Below, in pieces: positions 52,136-62,264 of a stretch of 64,000 bases of DNA. Under the pieces are notes generated by a model. That model did no database searches. It saw only the letters and a program-made list of their open reading frames with translations, and was not told the DNA's origin. The position numbers and the translations under genes are program-made. The stretch's first letter is position 1. Each line of letters starts with the position of its first letter. Source of the DNA: Nonomuraea roseoviolacea subsp. carminata (lineage in GTDB: Bacteria; Actinomycetota; Actinomycetes; Streptosporangiales; Streptosporangiaceae); assembly GCF_024172185.1 (NCBI RefSeq), contig NZ_JAMZEC010000001.1, positions 1,178,001 through 1,242,000 on the forward strand. Direction: 5' to 3'.

Positions 52136-53689
52136 TCAGAGCCTACCGGTGATCACCTCGGCCGCGGCCTGGCCGCAGACCGGTGCCGAGCCGTAGGTGG
52201 CGATGTGGACGGCGCCGACGTCGGCGCGTAGGGGCAGGCCCATCTCGACCACCACGGTGTCGGGCCGGGCGCTGAGCAGGTGGCGCAGGGCCTGGGTCTG
52301 CCAGGGGTGGCGGTGCGCGTCGCGGACGGCCACGACCAGCGGCTGCCCGGCCGCCCCGCGCAGGAGCTCCTCCAGCGCCGGGCCCGTGGCGAGGGCGGCG
52401 GTGAGCCGGGTCACGGTGGTGCCGGGCAGCAGCCGGGACAGCGGCTCCCCCACGCCCCAGGGGGTGTTCCTGTCGATGGCCAGGTTCATCTCGGGGGCCA
52501 GCTCGATCACGACGGGCGCGGCGGTGAGCGGCAGCACGGGCTCGGCGGCCCTGCGGGTGACGCGGACGGCCCGGCGGGCGGCGGCGAGCCCGGCATGCCC
52601 ACCGAGCCCGTGCCCGTCGAGCCCGTGCGCGTCGAGCCCGTGCCCGTCGAGCGCATGCACGTCGGGCGAGAGGGACGGCGGGGTGGTGGCGCTGCCCGAG
52701 GAGGCGGTCCAGGCGCCGAGCTCGCGGACCCTGCGAGCGGCGTCGGCCAGGCGCTCCTCGGGCAGCACGCCCGCGGTGACGGCGGCGGCGACGGCGTCGC
52801 GCACCTCGACGGCGGTCGCCTCGTCGGCGTGCTCGCCGCCGACGCAGATCGCGTCGGCGCCGGCCGCGATGGCGCGGGCCGCCGCGCCGCCGATCCCGTA
52901 CGTGCCCGCGACGGCGGCCATCTCGATGCCGTCGGTGACGATCAGCCCGTCGAAGCCCAGCTCCTCCCGGAGGAGGCCGGTGAGGATCTTGGGGCTGAGG
53001 GTGGCCGGGAGCACGCCGTCGAACGACGGAACGAGCAGGTGCCCGGTCATGACGGCCTTGACCCCTTCGTCGATCACCTCGCGGAAGGGCCGCAGCGCGT
53101 CCTCGATCCCGTCGGCCGCCACGACGGGCACGCCGTGGTGGGAGTCGACCGAGGTGTCGCCGTGGCCGGGGAAGTGCTTGGCGCAGGCCGCCACGCCCGC
53201 CGACTGGATCCCGCGGACGAACGCCCGGGCGTGCCGGGCGACCAGCGCCGGGTCGGCGCCGAAGGACCGCAGCCCGATGACGGGGTTGTCCGGGTTGGAG
53301 TTGACGTCGGCGGACGGGGCGAAGTCGATGGTGATCCCGGCGGCGGCGAGCTGGGCGCCGAGGTCGCGGGCGAGCGTCTCGGTGAGGTCCACGTCGTCCA
53401 CGACGCCGAGCGCGTAGCCGCCCGGCCGGCTGCTGCCGGTGCTCACCTCCAGCCGCGTCACCTCGCCCGACTCCTCGTCGACGCCGACGAGCACGGCGGG
53501 GTTCTCGGCGCGCAGGGCGGCCGTCAGCGCGGACACCTGCCCGGGGCCGGTGATGTTGCGGGAGAACAGCACCACGCCGCCGAGTCCCTCGCCCAGCCGG
53601 CGACGGAGCCAGTCGGGAGGGGTCGTCCCCTCGAATCCCGGCATGAGGACGGCGTCGGCCAGGCGTAGCAGGTGGGCGCTGTTGGGCAT
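52136..53689 (-). CDS. nagZ: GH3 beta-N-acetylhexosaminidase (NagZ-like)
   Basis: 517 residues. LGEGLGGVVLFSRNITGPGQ, DFAPSADVNSNPDNPVIGLR, CAKHFPGHGDTSVDSHHGVP (catalytic loop) and FDGLIVTDGIEMAAVAGTYG (nucleophile Asp) define the GH3 hexosaminidase domain; a C-terminal flavodoxin-like domain follows, as in actinobacterial two-domain forms. No signal peptide, so cytoplasmic. A His/Gly/Leu tandem repeat (LDGHGLDAHGLDGHGLGGHA, about 350-370) lies between the domains. It releases GlcNAc-type sugars during wall recycling or chitin use. ATG 53689 lies seven nt after TAGATT: leaderless. Confidence 0.88.
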   Translation of the reverse strand: MPNSAHLLRLADAVLMPGFEGTTPPDWLRRRLGEGLGGVVLFSRNITGPGQVSALTAALRAENPAVLVGVDEESGEVTRLEVSTGSSRPGGYALGVVDDVDLTETLARDLGAQLAAAGITIDFAPSADVNSNPDNPVIGLRSFGADPALVARHARAFVRGIQSAGVAACAKHFPGHGDTSVDSHHGVPVVAADGIEDALRPFREVIDEGVKAVMTGHLLVPSFDGVLPATLSPKILTGLLREELGFDGLIVTDGIEMAAVAGTYGIGGAAARAIAAGADAICVGGEHADEATAVEVRDAVAAAVTAGVLPEERLADAARRVRELGAWTASSGSATTPPSLSPDVHALDGHGLDAHGLDGHGLGGHAGLAAARRAVRVTRRAAEPVLPLTAAPVVIELAPEMNLAIDRNTPWGVGEPLSRLLPGTTVTRLTAALATGPALEELLRGAAGQPLVVAVRDAHRHPWQTQALRHLLSARPDTVVVEMGLPLRADVGAVHIATYGSAPVCGQAAAEVITGRL

Positions 53690-53701
53690 GCCTCGCAATC
53701 T

Positions 53702-53720
53702 AATAGGAAAGTTTCCTATT
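53702..53720. promoter_or_regulatory. 19-bp palindromic operator of the hexosaminidase gene
   Basis: AATAGGAAA-G-TTTCCTATT, perfect 9-bp arms, overlapping the 5' end of the -10 box TAGATT (53702-53697). It must bind a dimeric repressor; the regulator is not next to it, and I could not tie the motif to a named family. Confidence 0.8.
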
Positions 53721-53750
53721 TGCTAGTGGCATTTCCGGCCGTGGGAGGCG

Positions 53751-54902
<1,152 letters not shown>

Positions 54903-54909
54903 CACCCGA

Positions 54910-54927
54910 TTGTAGCAATCGCTTGGT
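54910..54927. promoter_or_regulatory. KstR2-type operator between fadA6 and kstR2
   Basis: TTGTAGCAATCGCTTGGT; the core AGCAATCGCTTGGT (54914-54927) is identical to that at ipdE2, 13 of 14 matches. It overlaps the fadA6 -10 box. A half-site-like ACAAGCGATTGT lies at 54967-54978, nearer kstR2. Confidence 0.72.
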
Positions 54928-55000
54928 CGGGGCAGGAATGGCGGATGAGCAGGCACACTTCGGTGAACAAGCGATTGTCCCAGGGCCCATAATGGAGAGC

Positions 55001-55672
55001 GTGACAACGCGTAAGAGCTCCGGCTCCACCACGGCCGCCCCCGCCAAGCGCCAGCGCGCAGGTTCCTCGGGTCCGGCCTCGGAGCGCCGCGACCATCTGG
55101 TCAAGCTCGCCGCGGAGATCTTCGCACGCAAGGGCTTCCAGGCCACGACCGTACGCGAGATCGCCACAGAGGCGGGCATTCTCTCCGGAAGTCTCTATCA
55201 CCACTTCGACTCCAAGGAGACGATCGTCGACGAGGTGCTGTCCACCTTCCTCGACGACCTCATCGCCCGCTACCGCGCCGCCCTGGAGTCCGGCTCCGAC
55301 CCGCGCACGGTGCTGTCGGAGATGGTGCGCATCGGCTTCGGCACGCTGGAGCCGCACCGCGCCGCGATCACCGTCATGCAGAACGACTGGAACTACCTGC
55401 GCCAGTTCGAGCGGTTCAACTACCTCGTCAAGGCCGAGGACGAGGTCGAGCAGATGTGGGTGGCGCAGATCAAGGCCGGCCAGGCGGCCGGGCAGTTCCG
55501 CGCCGACGTCGACCCCAAGCTCACCTACCGCATGATCCGCGACACCATCTGGGTGGCCGTGCGCTGGTTCCGGCCCGGCGGCCGGCTCAACACGACCGGC
55601 CTGGCCGAGCACTACATCACGGTGCTCTTCGACGGCCTGGCCACCGGCGAGCGCACCACCCAGAAGGGATGA
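55001..55672 (+). CDS. kstR2: TetR-family repressor KstR2
   Basis: 223 residues. After a 25-residue basic, Ser/Ala-rich lead, the TetR helix-turn-helix ARKGFQATTVREIATEAGIL then SGSLYHHFDSKETIVDEVL, and the ligand-domain end YRMIRDTIWVAVRWFRPGGR, align closely with mycobacterial KstR2, the HIP-CoA-responsive repressor. GTG 55001 lies seven nt after CATAAT; ATG 54992 is an alternative without a ribosome site. Divergent from fadA6, as in mycobacteria. The stop overlaps the start of an unrelated AlkD-like gene (ATGA). Confidence 0.9.
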   Translation: MTTRKSSGSTTAAPAKRQRAGSSGPASERRDHLVKLAAEIFARKGFQATTVREIATEAGILSGSLYHHFDSKETIVDEVLSTFLDDLIARYRAALESGSDPRTVLSEMVRIGFGTLEPHRAAITVMQNDWNYLRQFERFNYLVKAEDEVEQMWVAQIKAGQAAGQFRADVDPKLTYRMIRDTIWVAVRWFRPGGRLNTTGLAEHYITVLFDGLATGERTTQKG

Positions 55673-56373
55673 GCGCGCCCGAAACCACGCCCGAGGCCGT
55701 GCGCGACGCGGTGCGCGCGGCCCTGCGCGCGGCGGCCGAGCCCGCCAAGGCCCCGCTCATGCAGGCGTACATGAAGTCCTCGATGCCCTTCCTCGGCGTC
55801 CAGGCGGGGCCGCGCCGGGCCGCGCTCAAGCGGGTCTTCGCGGGCCACCGCATCGCCACCGCGCCCGAGTGGCGGCAGGCCGTGCTCGCGCTCTGGCGCG
55901 AGGCCGAGTACCGCGAGGAGCGCTACGCGGCGGTCGAGCTGACCGGCCACGCCCACTACCGCGCGTTCCAGACCCTCTACACGCTGCCGATGTACGAGGA
56001 GATGATCGTCAGCGGCGCCTGGTGGGACTTCGTGGACGAGCTGGCCACGCATCGCGTCGGCGGGCTGCTGGCCGCCTTCCCCGAGGCGATGCGGCCCCTG
56101 CTGCTGGAGTGGGCGCACGACGGCGACCTGTGGAAGCGGCGCACGGCCATCCTGTGCCAGAACCGGTTCAAGGAGCGCACCGACACCGCCCTGCTCTACG
56201 CCTGCATCGAGCCGAGCCTGTCCGACAACGACTTCTTCGCCCGCAAGGCGATCGGGTGGGCGCTGCGCGAGTACGCCAAGACCAACCCGGACGAGGTCGT
56301 GCGCTACGTGCGCGCCAAGGGCATCAGCGGGCTCAGCCGCCGCGAGGCGCTGAAGAACCTCCCCGTGGCCTGA
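55669..56373 (+). CDS. AlkD-like DNA alkylation repair protein
   Basis: 234 residues of the all-helical HEAT-like AlkD/AlkC family: YMKSSMPFLGVQAGPRRAAL, WWDFVDELATHRVGGLLAAF with the conserved W-x-x-V/F-D, and CQNRFKERTDTALLYACIEP with the C-terminal FFARKAIGWALREYAKTNP. Family members excise or sense 3- and 7-methylpurines. Translational overlap with kstR2 suggests co-expression, but no functional link is evident. Confidence 0.9.
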   Translation: MSAPETTPEAVRDAVRAALRAAAEPAKAPLMQAYMKSSMPFLGVQAGPRRAALKRVFAGHRIATAPEWRQAVLALWREAEYREERYAAVELTGHAHYRAFQTLYTLPMYEEMIVSGAWWDFVDELATHRVGGLLAAFPEAMRPLLLEWAHDGDLWKRRTAILCQNRFKERTDTALLYACIEPSLSDNDFFARKAIGWALREYAKTNPDEVVRYVRAKGISGLSRREALKNLPVA

Positions 56374-56391
56374 CCCCGCCGTCTCCGGCGG

Positions 56392-57231
56392 TCAGCGGGT
56401 CCAGAGGGCGTCCTGCACGGCCTGCACCAGGGCCATCAGCTCCGGCGTGACCCGTTCGCGCGACCAGGCCAGCCCGTAGGTGATCCGCAGGTCGCCGGCG
56501 GCCAGCGGCACGAACGTCACGTCGTCGCGGCGCACCGCCCGCACCAGGAGCTGCGGGGCCGGCAGCAGCCCCGCCCCGGCCGCGACCAGGTCGAGGGCCG
56601 CGGCGAAGTCGTCGCCCGGCGCCGCCCGGGTCCGGCCCGGCAGCCCCGGCCACGGCCGCCCGCCCGGCGCGAGCACCGTGCGGCCCGCCAGGTCCCGCGG
56701 CTCGACGCGCGGCCGGGCGGCGAGCGGATGCCCCACGGGCACCGCCAGATGGTCCACGGACACGTGGAAGCGGGCCCCGGTGACCAGGGGCGCGGGCGCG
56801 GGGACGACGAGGACCGCCGCCGACACCTCGCCCCGGACCAGCGCGGCCGACGCCTCGGCGCGGTCGGCGACGCGCAGCTCCACGCCGACGGGCGGGGTGC
56901 GCGCGGCCAGCCGCCTGGCGACCCGGGCGACGAGCGAGCCGACGAGCGGTGGATAAGCCAGATGAATGCTCGGCCGGGCCAGCCGGGAAGCCTCCGCCGA
57001 GAAGGCCGACGCGGTCTCCAGCACCTGCTCCGCGTACGGCAGCAGGGCCCTGCCCTCGGCCGTGAGCCGGACCGCCCGCGCGCTGCGCTCGAAGAGACGG
57101 AGGCCGGCCGACCGCTCCAGCCGGGTGATCGCCTGGCTCATGGCCGGCTGCGACATGCCGAGGTCGGCGGCGGCCCGCGAGAAGCTGAGCCGGTCCGCCA
57201 CGCGGGCGAAGCACTGGATCTCCCGGAGCAT
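56392..57231 (-). CDS. LysR-family regulator
   Basis: 279 residues. An N-terminal winged helix (REIQCFARVADRLSFSRAAA then DLGMSQPAMSQAITRLERS) followed by a periplasmic-binding-like effector domain. It diverges from metE, the usual layout for control of a neighbour, but its sequence is not that of MetR, and a met role is inferred only from position. ATG 57231 is chosen as the family start; GTG 57240 is an alternative. Confidence 0.88.
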   Translation of the reverse strand: MLREIQCFARVADRLSFSRAAADLGMSQPAMSQAITRLERSAGLRLFERSARAVRLTAEGRALLPYAEQVLETASAFSAEASRLARPSIHLAYPPLVGSLVARVARRLAARTPPVGVELRVADRAEASAALVRGEVSAAVLVVPAPAPLVTGARFHVSVDHLAVPVGHPLAARPRVEPRDLAGRTVLAPGGRPWPGLPGRTRAAPGDDFAAALDLVAAGAGLLPAPQLLVRAVRRDDVTFVPLAAGDLRITYGLAWSRERVTPELMALVQAVQDALWTR

Positions 57232-57335
57232 AAGCGTCACGAATCCATGGTGCACCCACCGGGAAGGGGTGGGCACGATTCCCGGCATTGATCAAGCCGC
57301 GCGTCGATCGCGCCACGACCACTCAGGGAGCACAC
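57232..57335. promoter_or_regulatory. Divergent LysR-metE regulatory region
   Basis: 104 nt. It contains an inverted repeat with GAATC (57240) and GATTC (57279) outside and GTGCACCCAC / GGGTGGGCAC inside. No clear MetR box (TGAA-N5-TTCA) and far too short for a cobalamin riboswitch. Confidence 0.4.
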
Positions 57336-59516
57336 ATGTCCACGCCGCCCGCCTTCCCGGCCTCCACCGTGCTGGGCTATCCCCGGATCGGCCCGCGCCG
57401 GGAGCTGAAGCGCGCCCTTGAGGCGTACTGGGACGGCCGCTCGACCCGCGAGGAACTGGACCGCGCCGGGGCCGAGCTGCGGGAGCGGACCTGGCTCCGG
57501 CTCGCCGAGCTGGGGCTTGAGGCGCTGCCGTCCAACACCTTCTCCCTCTATGACCACGTGCTGGACACGGCCGTGCTGCTGGGCGCGGTGCCGAAGAGGT
57601 ACCTGGACGCCGAGGACCCCTACTTCGCCATGGCGCGCGGCACGGACGGCCTCGCGCCGCTGCGGATGACCAAGTGGTTCGACACGAACTACCACTACAT
57701 CGTGCCCGAGGTCGGGCCGGACACGGCCTTCGCCCTCGACACCGCCAAGCCCCTCGGCGAGGTGCGGCAGGCGCGGGCGCTCGGCCTGGAGACGCGGCCC
57801 GTGGTGCTCGGACCGGTGACGTTCCTGCTGCTGTCGGAGCGCGGCGCGGCGGCGCTGGACCGGCTCGGCGACGTGCTGGACTGCTACGAGCGGCTGCTGG
57901 CGGAGCTGGCCGCCGAGGGCGTCGCCTGGGCGCAGCTCGACGAGCCCGCGCTGGTGACCGACCTCGGGCCGGCCGGGCTCGCCGCGGTCCGCGAGGCGTA
58001 CGAGCGGCTCGGGGGCGCCGCCGCCCGGCCCGGCCTGCTCGTCGCCGCCCCCTACGGCGACCTCGGCGAGGCGCTGCCGGTGCTGGCCGCCACGCCCGTG
58101 GAGGCGATCGGCGTGGACCTGGTGCGCGGCGGCCTGGACGGGGTCGCGGCGCTGGCGGGCAAGACCGTGGTGGCGGGCGTGGTGTCCGGGCGCGACGTGT
58201 GGCGCACCGCGCCGGAGCGGGCCGCGCACGCGCTGCGCACGGTCCGCGCGCACGCCGCGCACGTGGTGGTCGGCACGTCGTGCTCGCTGCTGCACGTGCC
58301 GTACGACGTGGCGGCCGAGCCGGACCTCGACCCGGCGCTGCGGGCGCGGCTGGCCTTCGCCGAGCAGAAGGTCGCCGAGGTGGTGGAGCTGGCGCGCTCC
58401 TCCTGGGACGGACCGGAGCCGGCGGCGGCGTCGGTGCCGCTGGCCGCGCCCGTCCCGGCCGGGGAGCGGGCGCCGTACGGGGTGCGCGCCGCCGCCCAGG
58501 CCGAGCGGCTGGGGCTGCCGCCGCTGCCCGTCACCACGATCGGCTCGTTCCCGCAGACCGGCGAGCTGCGCGCCGCCCGCGCCGCCGTGGCCGCCGGGAC
58601 GCTGCCGGAGCAGGAGTACGACCGGCTGGTGGAGGCGGAGATCGAGCGGGCCGTCCGCGTCCAGGAGCGGCTCGGCCTCGACGTGCTCGTCCACGGCGAG
58701 CCCGAGCGCAACGACATGGTGCAGTACTTCGCCGAGCACCTGGACGGCTTCGCGGTCACCCGCGAGGGCTGGGTCCAGTCGTACGGTTCCCGCTGCACGC
58801 GTCCGCCGATCCTGCACGGCGACGTCTCGCGGCCCGGGCCGATCACCGTGCGCTGGGCCCGGCACGCCCAGTCGCTGACGGACCGCCCGGTCAAGGGCAT
58901 GCTCACGGGGCCGGTCACGATCGTCGCCTGGTCGTTCGTCCGGGACGACCTGCCGCTGCGCGACGTGGTGTTCCAGGTGGCGGAGGCGATCCGGGAGGAG
59001 GTGACCGACCTGGAGGCGGCCGGGGTGCCGGTGATCCAGGTGGACGAGCCGGCGCTGCGCGAGCTGCTGCCGCTGCGCCGCGCCTCCCGGGCGGAGTACC
59101 TGGAGTGGTCCGTCGCCGCGTACCGGCGGGCCACCTCGGGCGCGGGCCCGGCCACCCAGATCCACACGCACCTGTGCTACTCGGACGCCGACCAGATCCT
59201 GGCCGCGATCGACGGCCTGGACGCCGACGTCACCACCGTCGAGTCGGCCCGCTCGGGCGGGCGGATCCTGGGGGCGGTCGGCGGGTTCGGGCGCGGGCTC
59301 GGTCCGGGGGTGTACGACATCCACTCGCCGCGGGTGCCGGGCGGCGAGGAGGTCGAGCGGCTGCTGCGCGAGGCGCTGAAGGCGCTGCCGGCCGGGCGGC
59401 TGTGGGTGAACCCGGACTGCGGGCTGAAGACCCGTACGTACGAGCAGGTCGAGGCGGCGCTGGCCAACGTGGTGGCGGCCACGCGCCGCCTGCGCGAGGA
59501 GCTGGCCCTCAGCTGA
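57336..59516 (+). CDS. metE: Cobalamin-independent methionine synthase
   Basis: 726 residues. The N-terminal barrel starts with VLGYPRIGPRRELKRALEAY and contains KWFDTNYHYIVPE. The C-terminal barrel has LPVTTIGSFPQTGELR, HGEPERNDMVQYFAEHLDGF, IQVDEPALRELLPLR, the zinc ligands in HTHLCYSD and NPDCGLKTR, and VTTVESARSGG. It methylates homocysteine from 5-methyltetrahydropteroyl-polyglutamate. ATG 57336 follows AGGGAGCACAC. Confidence 0.96.
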   Translation: MSTPPAFPASTVLGYPRIGPRRELKRALEAYWDGRSTREELDRAGAELRERTWLRLAELGLEALPSNTFSLYDHVLDTAVLLGAVPKRYLDAEDPYFAMARGTDGLAPLRMTKWFDTNYHYIVPEVGPDTAFALDTAKPLGEVRQARALGLETRPVVLGPVTFLLLSERGAAALDRLGDVLDCYERLLAELAAEGVAWAQLDEPALVTDLGPAGLAAVREAYERLGGAAARPGLLVAAPYGDLGEALPVLAATPVEAIGVDLVRGGLDGVAALAGKTVVAGVVSGRDVWRTAPERAAHALRTVRAHAAHVVVGTSCSLLHVPYDVAAEPDLDPALRARLAFAEQKVAEVVELARSSWDGPEPAAASVPLAAPVPAGERAPYGVRAAAQAERLGLPPLPVTTIGSFPQTGELRAARAAVAAGTLPEQEYDRLVEAEIERAVRVQERLGLDVLVHGEPERNDMVQYFAEHLDGFAVTREGWVQSYGSRCTRPPILHGDVSRPGPITVRWARHAQSLTDRPVKGMLTGPVTIVAWSFVRDDLPLRDVVFQVAEAIREEVTDLEAAGVPVIQVDEPALRELLPLRRASRAEYLEWSVAAYRRATSGAGPATQIHTHLCYSDADQILAAIDGLDADVTTVESARSGGRILGAVGGFGRGLGPGVYDIHSPRVPGGEEVERLLREALKALPAGRLWVNPDCGLKTRTYEQVEAALANVVAATRRLREELALS

Positions 59517-59522
59517 AGGCGC

Positions 59523-60368
59523 TCAGCTGAACGTGCGGACCAGGTTGGCCAGGGCGGCGTCCGCGTAGTGCCGGGGGCCCGTGCTCAGGCCGTAGGCCAG
59601 GTCCTCGATGAGGGCGCACCGGGCGTAGAAGCGCACCCGCGCCCGGTCGTCCTCGCCGAGGCCGCCGTCGTAGTGCGCGGCGGCGGCCTCGAACACCTCG
59701 GGGCCGAAGTCGCGGTAGACGCGGGCGAAGTCGTGGGCCGGGTCGGTGAACGCCGCGTCGGTCCAGTCGAGGACGCCCGTCAGCAGGCCGGTCTCCGGGT
59801 CGGCCAGCAGGTGCTCGGCGCCGAGGTCGTTGTGGCAGAAGCGCAGCGCGCCGGTGTCGGCGGGCACCGGGGCGCGCAGGAACGCCTCGACCAGCGGGCG
59901 CTGCTCCTCCGGCACGTGCTCCTCGACGTCTCGGTAGTCCTGGCCGGCGTCCTGGAGCAGCGTCGGCGCGGGGTAGAGGTCGGGCGGCGCCAGCTCGCGC
60001 AGCCCGTCGGCGGGGGCGGCGTGCAGGGCGCTGAGGAACGCGCCCAGCGGCTCGGCCAGCCGCATCGGGTCGGGCACCGGGTGCAGGTTGACCGGCCGGC
60101 CGGGCAGCTTGCGGTAGGCGATGACGGCGGCCTCCGGGTCGCTGAAGACCACCTCGGGCACCGGCAGCGGGGAGATGGCGCGCACGGCGGCGAGCAGCGC
60201 GGTCTCGCGCCGGGTCTCGTCGCCGTCGGCGACCCTCGCGCCCCGGACGATCAGCTCGCCGTCGACCTCGTACACGACGTTGTCCAGGCCCTCGCCGAGC
60301 CGGACGATGGAGTGGATCTCGTGGCCGGGCAGATGGCGGGCCAGCAGCGCGCGGATGTCGGCGATCAC
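59523..60368 (-). CDS. Aminoglycoside-phosphotransferase-like (APH) kinase
   Basis: 281 residues with the APH fold. SIVRLGEGLDNVVYEVDGEL is the nucleotide loop, RFCHNDLGAEHLLADPETG the catalytic loop (H-x-D-x-x-x-x-H/N), and GVLDWTDAAFTDPAHDFARV the DFG-equivalent block. Such enzymes phosphorylate antibiotics or small metabolites; nothing identifies the substrate. GTG 60368. It converges on metE with a 6-nt gap. Confidence 0.88.
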   Translation of the reverse strand: MIADIRALLARHLPGHEIHSIVRLGEGLDNVVYEVDGELIVRGARVADGDETRRETALLAAVRAISPLPVPEVVFSDPEAAVIAYRKLPGRPVNLHPVPDPMRLAEPLGAFLSALHAAPADGLRELAPPDLYPAPTLLQDAGQDYRDVEEHVPEEQRPLVEAFLRAPVPADTGALRFCHNDLGAEHLLADPETGLLTGVLDWTDAAFTDPAHDFARVYRDFGPEVFEAAAAHYDGGLGEDDRARVRFYARCALIEDLAYGLSTGPRHYADAALANLVRTFS

Positions 60369-60432
60369 ACTGCGCAGCCTAGGCCCGCCGGGCCCGCCGT
60401 GCGAGGGCCCATGCCCGTCCGCGATCAGCCCG

Positions 60433-61350
60433 TCACTTCAGCGCCCCCGCGGTCAGCCCCGCCTGGATCTGCCGCTGGAAGATCGTGTAGACGACCAGCA
60501 TGGGCAGGATGGCCAGGGTCAGGGCGGCGAACAGCGCCGACCAGTCCTGGTCGTAGCCGGCCGCGGTGGAGATGTCGGCGATGCCCTGGGTGAGCACCCA
60601 CTTGTCGCGCTCCTGGAGCAGCACCAGCGGGAGCTGGTACTGGTTCCACTGGCCGAGCACGTTGAAGATGGTGACGCTCACGATGCCGGGGCGGGCCATC
60701 GGCAGCATGATCTGGAAGAACACGCGGGTGTGCGAGGCGCCGTCCACCATGGCCGCCTCGCCGACCGCCGTGGGCAGGGTGCGGAAGAAGGCCGCGAGGA
60801 AGAACACGGTGAACGGCATCGAGTACGCGATGTAGACCAGCACCAGCCCGGCGTGGGTGTTGAGCCCGATGAACGGCCCGAGGACCGGCACGTTGCCCAT
60901 GTTCTGCACCACGAAGAACAGCGGGGTCAGCGCCAGGTACACCGGGAAGGCCAGGCCGGAGACGAACAGCAGGTAGAAGGCCCGGTTGCCGCGGAAGGGG
61001 TAGCGGGCCAGCACGTACGCGGCCATGGAGCCGAGCAGCATGGTGCCGATCGTGCCGAACGACACGACGATGACGCTGTTGAGCGTGTACTGCCCGATGT
61101 GCGCCTGCTCCCAGGCGCGGGCGAAGTTGTCCCAGTGCAGGGTGGCGGGCAGCGACCAGGCGTCGCCGAAGATCTCGTCCTCGCTCTTCACCGAGGCGAG
61201 GAACGTCCACAGGATCGGCACCACGACCAGCACGGTCCACACCAGCAGCGCCATGTGCGAGAGCACGCCCAGCGGGCCGAGGCGCCGCCTGCGGACCCGC
61301 CGCGCCTCCCCCCGCGAGGTCGCGACCGTCCCCGAGGTCATCGTTGTCAT
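60433..61350 (-). CDS. Carbohydrate ABC transporter permease, MalG-type
   Basis: 305 residues. Six membrane segments and the EAA loop EAAMVDGASHTRVFFQIMLP, which contacts the ATPase. The ATG overlaps the stop of the first permease (TGATG), so the pair is coupled. The ATPase is not in the window, as usual for actinobacterial CUT1 systems that share a common MsiK. Confidence 0.93.
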   Translation of the reverse strand: MTTMTSGTVATSRGEARRVRRRRLGPLGVLSHMALLVWTVLVVVPILWTFLASVKSEDEIFGDAWSLPATLHWDNFARAWEQAHIGQYTLNSVIVVSFGTIGTMLLGSMAAYVLARYPFRGNRAFYLLFVSGLAFPVYLALTPLFFVVQNMGNVPVLGPFIGLNTHAGLVLVYIAYSMPFTVFFLAAFFRTLPTAVGEAAMVDGASHTRVFFQIMLPMARPGIVSVTIFNVLGQWNQYQLPLVLLQERDKWVLTQGIADISTAAGYDQDWSALFAALTLAILPMLVVYTIFQRQIQAGLTAGALK

Positions 61351-62264
61351 CAGTACTCGATTCGTTCGCGCCTCGACAGGCGCAGCGAGATGATCGCGAA
61401 GCCGACGGTGAAGAAGAACATCATGACGCCGAGCGCGGAGGCGTAGCCGAAGCGGAAGTACGAGAACGCGTTGCGGTAGATCTCGGCCGCCATCACGGTC
61501 GTCGAGAAGTCCGGGCCGCCGTGCTGGTCGGTCATGACCCACACGATCGCGAACACGTCGAGCGCCAGGATGCCGAGGTACACCCACGCCACCTGCACGG
61601 TGTCCCACAGCAGCGGCAGCGTGATGCGGAAGAACAGGCTGCCCCGCCCGGCCCCGTCGATCTGCGCCGCCTCGAACATGTCGCGCGGGATCGAGGCGAG
61701 GCCGGCGGAGAAGAGCACCACGTAGAACCCGACGGCCTGCCAGACCATGACGCCGAGGACCGACCAGAAGGCGATGTCCGGGTCGGACAGGAACCCGATG
61801 GGCTTGACCCCGAGCGCCATGAGCGGCCCGTTGAGCATGCCGCTGCCGTCGGGCCGGAACACCTGCTGGAACAGCACCGCGACCACCGCCACGGCCAGCA
61901 CCTGCGGGAAGAAGAAGATCACCCGGTAGAGCTTCGACCCGCTGATCCCCTGCAGGCCGCCGGTGCCGCCGCCCACGTTGAGCAGGAAGGCGAAGAACAG
62001 CGCGATGACGATCGTCAGCAGCGGCAGCAGCACGAGCAGCGCCGCGTTGTGCCGCACCGCCTGCCAGAAGATCCCGTCGGAGAACAGCCTGGAGAAGTTC
62101 TCGAACCCGACGAACCGCGGCGCGGCGGTCACCCCGCGCCAGTCGGTCATCGCGATGTAGAAGGCCTGGATGTACGGCGAGATGACGTACACCAGGTAGA
62201 GCGTCACCGGGGCCGCGAGGAACGCGGTGATGAACAGCCCGCGCCGGTAGCGCTGGAACAGCAT
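61350..62264 (-). CDS. Carbohydrate ABC transporter permease, MalF-type
   Basis: 304 residues. Six membrane segments, starting with FITAFLAAPVTLYLVYVISP, and the EAA loop EAAQIDGAGRGSLFFRITLP. The ATG overlaps the binding-protein stop (TGATG). Forms the channel together with the next permease. Confidence 0.93.
   Translation of the reverse strand: MLFQRYRRGLFITAFLAAPVTLYLVYVISPYIQAFYIAMTDWRGVTAAPRFVGFENFSRLFSDGIFWQAVRHNAALLVLLPLLTIVIALFFAFLLNVGGGTGGLQGISGSKLYRVIFFFPQVLAVAVVAVLFQQVFRPDGSGMLNGPLMALGVKPIGFLSDPDIAFWSVLGVMVWQAVGFYVVLFSAGLASIPRDMFEAAQIDGAGRGSLFFRITLPLLWDTVQVAWVYLGILALDVFAIVWVMTDQHGGPDFSTTVMAAEIYRNAFSYFRFGYASALGVMMFFFTVGFAIISLRLSRRERIEY

Noticed and set aside
56392..57231. Calling the LysR protein MetR
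   Set aside because: Position next to metE fits, but there is no TGAA-N5-TTCA site and the sequence does not resemble MetR.
57232..57335. Cobalamin riboswitch before metE
   Set aside because: Only 104 nt are available, shared with a divergent gene, and no B12-box sequence is seen.
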